Positions 33,158 to 37,091 of a DNA stretch of 37,091 bases are shown piece after piece. The notes beneath the pieces are model-generated. The model worked only from the letters and a program-made list of their open reading frames with translations, did no database searches and was not told the DNA's origin. Position numbers and translations under genes: made by a program. Source of the DNA: Candidatus Gastranaerophilales bacterium (GTDB taxonomy: Bacteria > Cyanobacteriota > Vampirovibrionia > Gastranaerophilales > Gastranaerophilaceae); contig CAJOPF010000096.1 of the NCBI GenBank assembly GCA_905236205.1, forward strand, positions 1 to 37,091. The letters are read 5' to 3'. Each line of letters begins with the position of its first letter. The stretch's first letter is position 1.

Positions 33158-34276
33158 CGAAAGATAATTAGATTTTTTAAAAGATTAAAAACTTTAGATA
33201 AATACATTCTTATTCAAATTATAGAAATGTTTTTAATGGGTGTGTTTATCTTTACTGCGATTATTTTTGCATCAGATACTTTTATTACGTTAATTAAACA
33301 AATTTCAATGTACGGTATTCCGTTTAAAGTTGCTTTAATTATGATTATACTGAATTTACCTTCAGTATTCGTAATGACTATTCCAATGGGTGTATTACTC
33401 TCAACCGTAATGACACTTAACAGGTTAAGCCTTGCATCTGAAATTACCGTAATGCGTTCTTGTGGAGTCGGTTTAAATCGTATTGCCAAGCCGATATTTG
33501 TTTTTGCATTGATTATGTCAATAGCAAGCTTTTTTATAAACGAAACGGTTGTTCCAGTTGCTACAAAACGTTCAAAAGACTTAGCTTTATGGGCATTCGG
33601 GCAAAAAAATATTCCAAATGGTAAACAAAATTTTGTGTTTAAAGAATTGGGCGAAAATGGCTTAAAACGACTATTCTACGTAGGACATTGTAAAGATAAT
33701 ATATTGTATAATATCTCAGTTTTAGATATTTCTAAACAAGGTACAATACAGGTTTTACAAGCAAGAAACGGCTCAACATCTCCTGATGGTTGGGAATTTG
33801 ACAAAGGTGCCGTTTATACGGTTTCAGATCAGGGAAAAATCTTAAATACAACATTTTTTGAACATTCTGTCGCTCAATTCGGAATGGATTTATCAAGAGA
33901 ACTTGAAAAAAATGTAGCTAAAGAGAGAAACTTTATTCAATTAGTAAGATATTTGTCTTTGAATAAAAATCTTGAAAAATCAAAAGTAAATGAATTAAAA
34001 ATAGAATTATACGATAAAATAGCACTTCCTGTAACAACGATAGTATTTGTTTTGATAGGTGTGCCTTTGGCTATTACTCCTCCGAGAGTAAGATATAACA
34101 GAGGATTTTTATTTAGTATTCTGATTATATTTTTCTACTATTTAATAAGAGCGTTATCAATATCGTTTGGTGAGACAGGTACATTACCTCCGATTATTGC
34201 AGCTTGGCTTCCGAATATAATCATAGCCTCTGTTGGTGCGTGGTTATATTACAGAAAAGTTTACACAATAACTTAA
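33155..34276 (+). CDS. LptF/LptG family permease (lipopolysaccharide export)
   Basis: 373 residues, YjgP/YjgQ family (PF03739). It forms the membrane part of the Lpt ABC transporter that lifts LPS from the inner membrane towards the outer membrane. Three hydrophobic helices lie in the N-terminal third, including the conserved MTIPMGVLLSTVMTLNRLS and SEITVMRSCGVG. A periplasmic beta domain spans about residues 130-280. Three helices close the protein, with the conserved KIALPVTTIVFVLIGVPLAI. Whether it acts as a homodimer or with a partner cannot be told. It is evidence for an outer membrane. It converges on the Bax-inhibitor gene across a strong terminator. Confidence 0.9.
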   Translation: MRKIIRFFKRLKTLDKYILIQIIEMFLMGVFIFTAIIFASDTFITLIKQISMYGIPFKVALIMIILNLPSVFVMTIPMGVLLSTVMTLNRLSLASEITVMRSCGVGLNRIAKPIFVFALIMSIASFFINETVVPVATKRSKDLALWAFGQKNIPNGKQNFVFKELGENGLKRLFYVGHCKDNILYNISVLDISKQGTIQVLQARNGSTSPDGWEFDKGAVYTVSDQGKILNTTFFEHSVAQFGMDLSRELEKNVAKERNFIQLVRYLSLNKNLEKSKVNELKIELYDKIALPVTTIVFVLIGVPLAITPPRVRYNRGFLFSILIIFFYYLIRALSISFGETGTLPPIIAAWLPNIIIASVGAWLYYRKVYTIT

Positions 34277-34320
34277 ATATTATTTTTGTAATAATTTTGT
34301 GGGAAAAAATAAGTAACAAA

Positions 34321-34355
34321 AAAAGAGCGTAATATTTATTACGCTCTTTTTTTTT
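34321..34355. terminator. Bidirectional rho-independent terminator
   Basis: Perfect 14-bp arms at 34321-34334 and 34337-34350 (AAAAGAGCGTAATA and its complement), followed by more T on the plus strand and preceded by A on the left. It serves both convergent neighbours, lptF/G and the Bax-inhibitor-like gene. Confidence 0.92.
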
Positions 34356-34369
34356 GTATGTATATCAAA

Positions 34370-35101
34370 TTATCTGTCGCGTAATTTTGCCAGTAAATTA
34401 AGAATTTCAATATATAACCAAACGAATGTTACCATTAACCCAAAAGCACCGTACCATTCAAATGATTTGTCCATCATAGCATTAGCACCATCTTCTATAA
34501 CTTGAAAATCAATTATGAAATTTAGGGCTGCAATTATGCAAACAAATGCACTGAAACCGATACCGATAAGTCCTGAGCCAAACAACCCCGGAACACTCAT
34601 ATGGAAGAATGAACCAATAATCTGTACAAGGTAAATACCTAAAATTGAAAACATTGAAATCATTAGTACACTTCTAAATTTTTCGGTACATTTGATGATT
34701 TGTGCTTTATATAAAGCTAACATTACAAAAAATGCCATAAATGTTGAACCGACAGCCTGAATTACAATACCAGGATATTGAGCTTCAAACATTACGGAAA
34801 GTCCTCCAAGTACCAAACCTTCGGATAATGCGTAAATCGGAGCCATAATTTTAATCGTTTTTCTTGCAAACATAATCATAATGAATGCAATTATTGCAAC
34901 AACGAATCCTCCCATCATAAGAGCTGCAGCTTTATCTGTATAGCCTTGCAAATACAAAGAAAATTCATAACAACTTGTAAGCAATAAACATAAAAATAAA
35001 ATAAAAGTCTTGTTAACAGCACCGCTAATTGTCATGGGTTCGCCGTTTAAAATGCGCTCATTACCTTCAATGGCGCGTCTTGAAAATACCGGATTTGACA
35101 T
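34370..35101 (-). CDS. Bax inhibitor-1/YccA family membrane protein
   Basis: 243 residues with seven hydrophobic helices. The N-terminal SNPVFSRRA and the block MTISGAVNKTFILF are typical of the bacterial Bax1-I-like family (PF12811). The last helices carry the acidic residues of the TMBIM/BsYetJ calcium-leak pore (FIIDFQVIEDG and a Glu in WLYIEILNLLAKL). Bacterial members such as YetJ pass calcium in a pH-dependent way, but the role of this subfamily is not established. ATG at 35101 with AAGGAG upstream. Convergent with lptF/G, divergent from the ABC transporter. Confidence 0.88.
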   Translation of the reverse strand: MSNPVFSRRAIEGNERILNGEPMTISGAVNKTFILFLCLLLTSCYEFSLYLQGYTDKAAALMMGGFVVAIIAFIMIMFARKTIKIMAPIYALSEGLVLGGLSVMFEAQYPGIVIQAVGSTFMAFFVMLALYKAQIIKCTEKFRSVLMISMFSILGIYLVQIIGSFFHMSVPGLFGSGLIGIGFSAFVCIIAALNFIIDFQVIEDGANAMMDKSFEWYGAFGLMVTFVWLYIEILNLLAKLRDR

Positions 35102-35181
35102 AAAATTTCTCCTTACTTAATACCAATTTAATTTTAACATAATTTTCATTAAGATAAAAATAAATTAACTTTTTTTTAATG

Positions 35182-35196
35182 TAAAATTAAGTTATG
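35182..35196 (+). promoter_or_regulatory. -10 box 6 nt before ATG of the ABC exporter gene
   Basis: TAAAAT at 35182-35187, six bases, then ATG at 35194. No convincing -35 is seen and there is no Shine-Dalgarno. Same geometry as five other genes in this window. Confidence 0.45.
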
Positions 35197-36978
35197 ATAA
35201 AAGATTTTTTAAAATTTATTGAATATTATGGTAAAAATAAAAAATTAAAAATGACTTTTTTCTTGCTAATTTCAATAATAGCGGGCGGATTGGAGTTTAT
35301 CGGAATAGGTTTGATATATCCGTTTTTAATTATGATAATTAACCCAAAAAGTCTTTTGAGTAATATTTATTACCAAAAATTTATTCAAATAACGGGTTTT
35401 GATGATTTTTTCATAAATACCGTAATACTTGGATTTTTAATTGTTTCAATGTTTATAGCGAAAAATATTGTTATGATATCTTGTGTTTATTTACAAAATA
35501 AATTTGTAATTGACTGGAAAAGCGATATTAACAAAATGTTTATGAAATATTATCTTAATGCGCCGTACAAAAAACTTTTGGAAAATAATAATTCCGAAAA
35601 AATATATAACACAACTGTTTTAAGTTCACAAACTTTAGAAACCTTTGTTTTAAGAACATTAGTGTTTATTACAAATGTTGTTATTGTTTCGATTATTTTA
35701 ACGCTGCTTTTAATAAAATATACTCTTATTGCAATATTTACTACAATAGCAGTCATTTTATGTATGATATTTTTAAATAAATTCTTTAAACGTAAAACAG
35801 AAATTCTTGCTCCAAAAATGCTGGAATATTCTTTAAAAAATAATAACCAAATAATCGAAAATATTAAAAATTTGAAGGATATAAGAATTTTTGGAGCTGA
35901 AAGTTATTTTTTAAATAAATTTGAAAAAATTCAGCGTGAGAATAACAGAGTGATTTTTAAAAATGCTTTTTATGCGGGTATTCCGCCATATATAGTTGAA
36001 ATTATATTAGTTTTGGCACTGATAGTGTTGGCAGGATTCATTACATATAAAAATATTGGTGAAACATCAAGAATAATTGCATCTTATGGTGTTATTCTTG
36101 CTGTAATTTTAAGAATAGCTCCGTCGTTGAATAGAATACAGGTTGCTTTAAATCACATGAATTCATCAAAAGATATGCTAAAAAGAATAAATAAAGAATA
36201 TGAAAAATATAAATTTGATAAAATTCAAATAAAAAAATACAGAGATGAAAAATTAGAATACAGCGATAAATTGATGTTTAAAGATGTATCGTTTAAATAT
36301 GTTGAAAACAAAGAAGTAATAAAAAATGTAACTTTTGATATTAAAAAAGGCGAATTTGTAGGTATAGTCGGTTTATCAGGGGCAGGTAAAACGACGATAG
36401 CAGATATGTTAACAGGAATATTACCGCCTGATAGTGGGGAAATATTTGTAGATGAGACAAGAATAACCAATGAAAATATATATCAATACAGACATCTAAT
36501 AGGTTATGTACCTCAGGAAATGAATATTTTGGACGATACATATAAAAACAATGTTGCTTGGGGCAGAGGCTATTATGATATAGATGAGGCAGAAGTAGAA
36601 GAAAGTTTAAGACAGGCGCAACTTTATGATTTTGTACAAGAAAACGGCGGAATAAATTCAATTATAAAAGGTTTATCTCAGGGACAAAAACAAAGATTAC
36701 TTATAGCAAGGGCATTATACAGAAATCCTGAAATATTGATATTTGATGAAGCAACATCAGCACTGGATGTAGAGACAGAAAACGAAATAACTCAAATGTT
36801 AAAAAAATTAAAAGAAAAAAATACAATAATAGCGATAGCACACCGTTTAAGAACAGTAAAAGAATGTGATAAACTTATATATTTACAGAAGGGCGAAATT
36901 ATTGATATAGGAACATTTGAAGAATTAAAAAATAAATATAAAGATTTTGAAAATTTAATAAAATTATCACAAATATAA
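35194..36978 (+). CDS. ABC exporter half-transporter (MsbA/PglK type)
   Basis: 594 residues: an N-terminal six-helix exporter domain (about 1-320) fused to an ATPase. Walker A is G393-LSGAGK-T400, the signature is LSQGQ (494-498), Walker B with catalytic Glu is ILIFDE (514-519), followed by the D-loop SALD and His550 of the H-loop. The start LEFIGIGLIYPFLIMII resembles exporters of lipid-linked oligosaccharides such as PglK, and these work as homodimers. There is no C39 peptidase domain and no HlyD or TolC partner nearby, so it is unlikely to be the secretion system for the RTX protein. The substrate is not determinable from sequence alone. Confidence 0.88.
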   Translation: MIKDFLKFIEYYGKNKKLKMTFFLLISIIAGGLEFIGIGLIYPFLIMIINPKSLLSNIYYQKFIQITGFDDFFINTVILGFLIVSMFIAKNIVMISCVYLQNKFVIDWKSDINKMFMKYYLNAPYKKLLENNNSEKIYNTTVLSSQTLETFVLRTLVFITNVVIVSIILTLLLIKYTLIAIFTTIAVILCMIFLNKFFKRKTEILAPKMLEYSLKNNNQIIENIKNLKDIRIFGAESYFLNKFEKIQRENNRVIFKNAFYAGIPPYIVEIILVLALIVLAGFITYKNIGETSRIIASYGVILAVILRIAPSLNRIQVALNHMNSSKDMLKRINKEYEKYKFDKIQIKKYRDEKLEYSDKLMFKDVSFKYVENKEVIKNVTFDIKKGEFVGIVGLSGAGKTTIADMLTGILPPDSGEIFVDETRITNENIYQYRHLIGYVPQEMNILDDTYKNNVAWGRGYYDIDEAEVEESLRQAQLYDFVQENGGINSIIKGLSQGQKQRLLIARALYRNPEILIFDEATSALDVETENEITQMLKKLKEKNTIIAIAHRLRTVKECDKLIYLQKGEIIDIGTFEELKNKYKDFENLIKLSQI

Positions 36979-36987
36979 ATAAAAGTC

Positions 36988-37016
36988 TTTACAAGAAAAA
37001 AAGTATTTGATATAAT
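36988..37016 (+). promoter_or_regulatory. Promoter of tRNA-Asn
   Basis: TTTACA at 36988-36993, a 17-base spacer, then TATAAT at 37011-37016. Transcription should begin near 37023, a few bases before the mature tRNA 5' end at 37030. Confidence 0.75.
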
Positions 37017-37029
37017 ATGAATACAATAT

Positions 37030-37091
37030 TCCTCGATAGCTCAATGGTGGAGCAACCGGCTGTTAACCGGTAGGTTGTTGGTTCGAGCCCA
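37030..37091 (+). tRNA. tRNA-Asn (GTT), 3' end outside window
   Basis: The 5' acceptor strand TCCTCGA begins at 37030. The D-stem GCTC pairs with GAGC. The anticodon stem ACCGG/CCGGT encloses the loop CTGTTAA, giving anticodon GTT. The T-arm GTTGG-TTCGAGC-CCA is cut by the window edge. The acceptor 3' strand is not visible, so completeness cannot be tested. Confidence 0.93.

Noticed and set aside
35194-36978. ABC protein as the type I secretion partner of the RTX protein
   Set aside because: It lies about 26 kb away, with no C39-like domain, membrane-fusion protein or TolC nearby; the N-terminus looks like lipid/oligosaccharide exporters.

Overview
This is an AT-rich 37 kb stretch of a bacterial chromosome. 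Several features together suggest an anaerobic, fermentative, Gram-negative-type relative of the Cyanobacteria, such as the gut Gastranaerophilales/Melainabacteria. LptF/G implies LPS export and an outer membrane. HydG implies an [FeFe] hydrogenase. MurJ has a GGIGGPFHSA loop that I recall from cyanobacterial homologues. A SpoIID/LytB-type wall enzyme is also present. No photosynthesis gene is seen. The taxonomic call is inference. No gap between genes exceeds about 160 bases.

Layout. 1-4400 (+): tightly overlapping genes for cysteinyl-tRNA synthetase (3' part), a SpoIID-type peptidoglycan enzyme, the lipid II flippase MurJ and a TsaC/Sua5 tRNA-modification enzyme. 4423-9502 (+): a near-consensus promoter drives a 1649-residue RTX-type repeat protein that ends in a calpain-like cysteine protease domain. 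9533-16320 (-): a DUF1284 protein, two large helical proteins of unknown function, adenine deaminase and a small unknown protein. 16384-19203: a radical SAM enzyme (+) and HydG (-) meet tail to tail with no gap. 19257-22759: a small defence cluster made of a controller-like HTH regulator, a fused nuclease-methyltransferase (type IIG-like) and a MntA/HepT module whose toxin gene carries an early stop codon. 22833-28719: HisRS, a degenerate nucleotidyltransferase, a hybrid-cluster-protein homologue that has lost nearly all its metal ligands, and ClpB. 28819-36978: a GT39-type glycosyltransferase, heptad DNA repeats, an isolated phage tail-fibre/assembly pair, an alcohol-dehydrogenase-family enzyme, LptF/G, a Bax-inhibitor-1 family membrane protein and an ABC exporter. 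A tRNA-Asn gene begins at 37030 and runs off the window.

Most interesting. (1) The HCP homologue keeps the fold-defining motifs and exact inter-ligand spacing, but Ser replaces His, Glu and Cys of the hybrid cluster. (2) The RTX protein combines a 165-residue super-repeat, a regular ladder of cysteines (unusual for RTX proteins) and an intact Cys-His-Asn calpain triad. (3) Six genes have a TANAAT box exactly 6 nt before an ATG/GTG and no Shine-Dalgarno sequence, which looks like leaderless transcription; other genes in the window have good Shine-Dalgarno sites. (4) hepT has an in-frame TAA at codon 10 next to an intact mntA.
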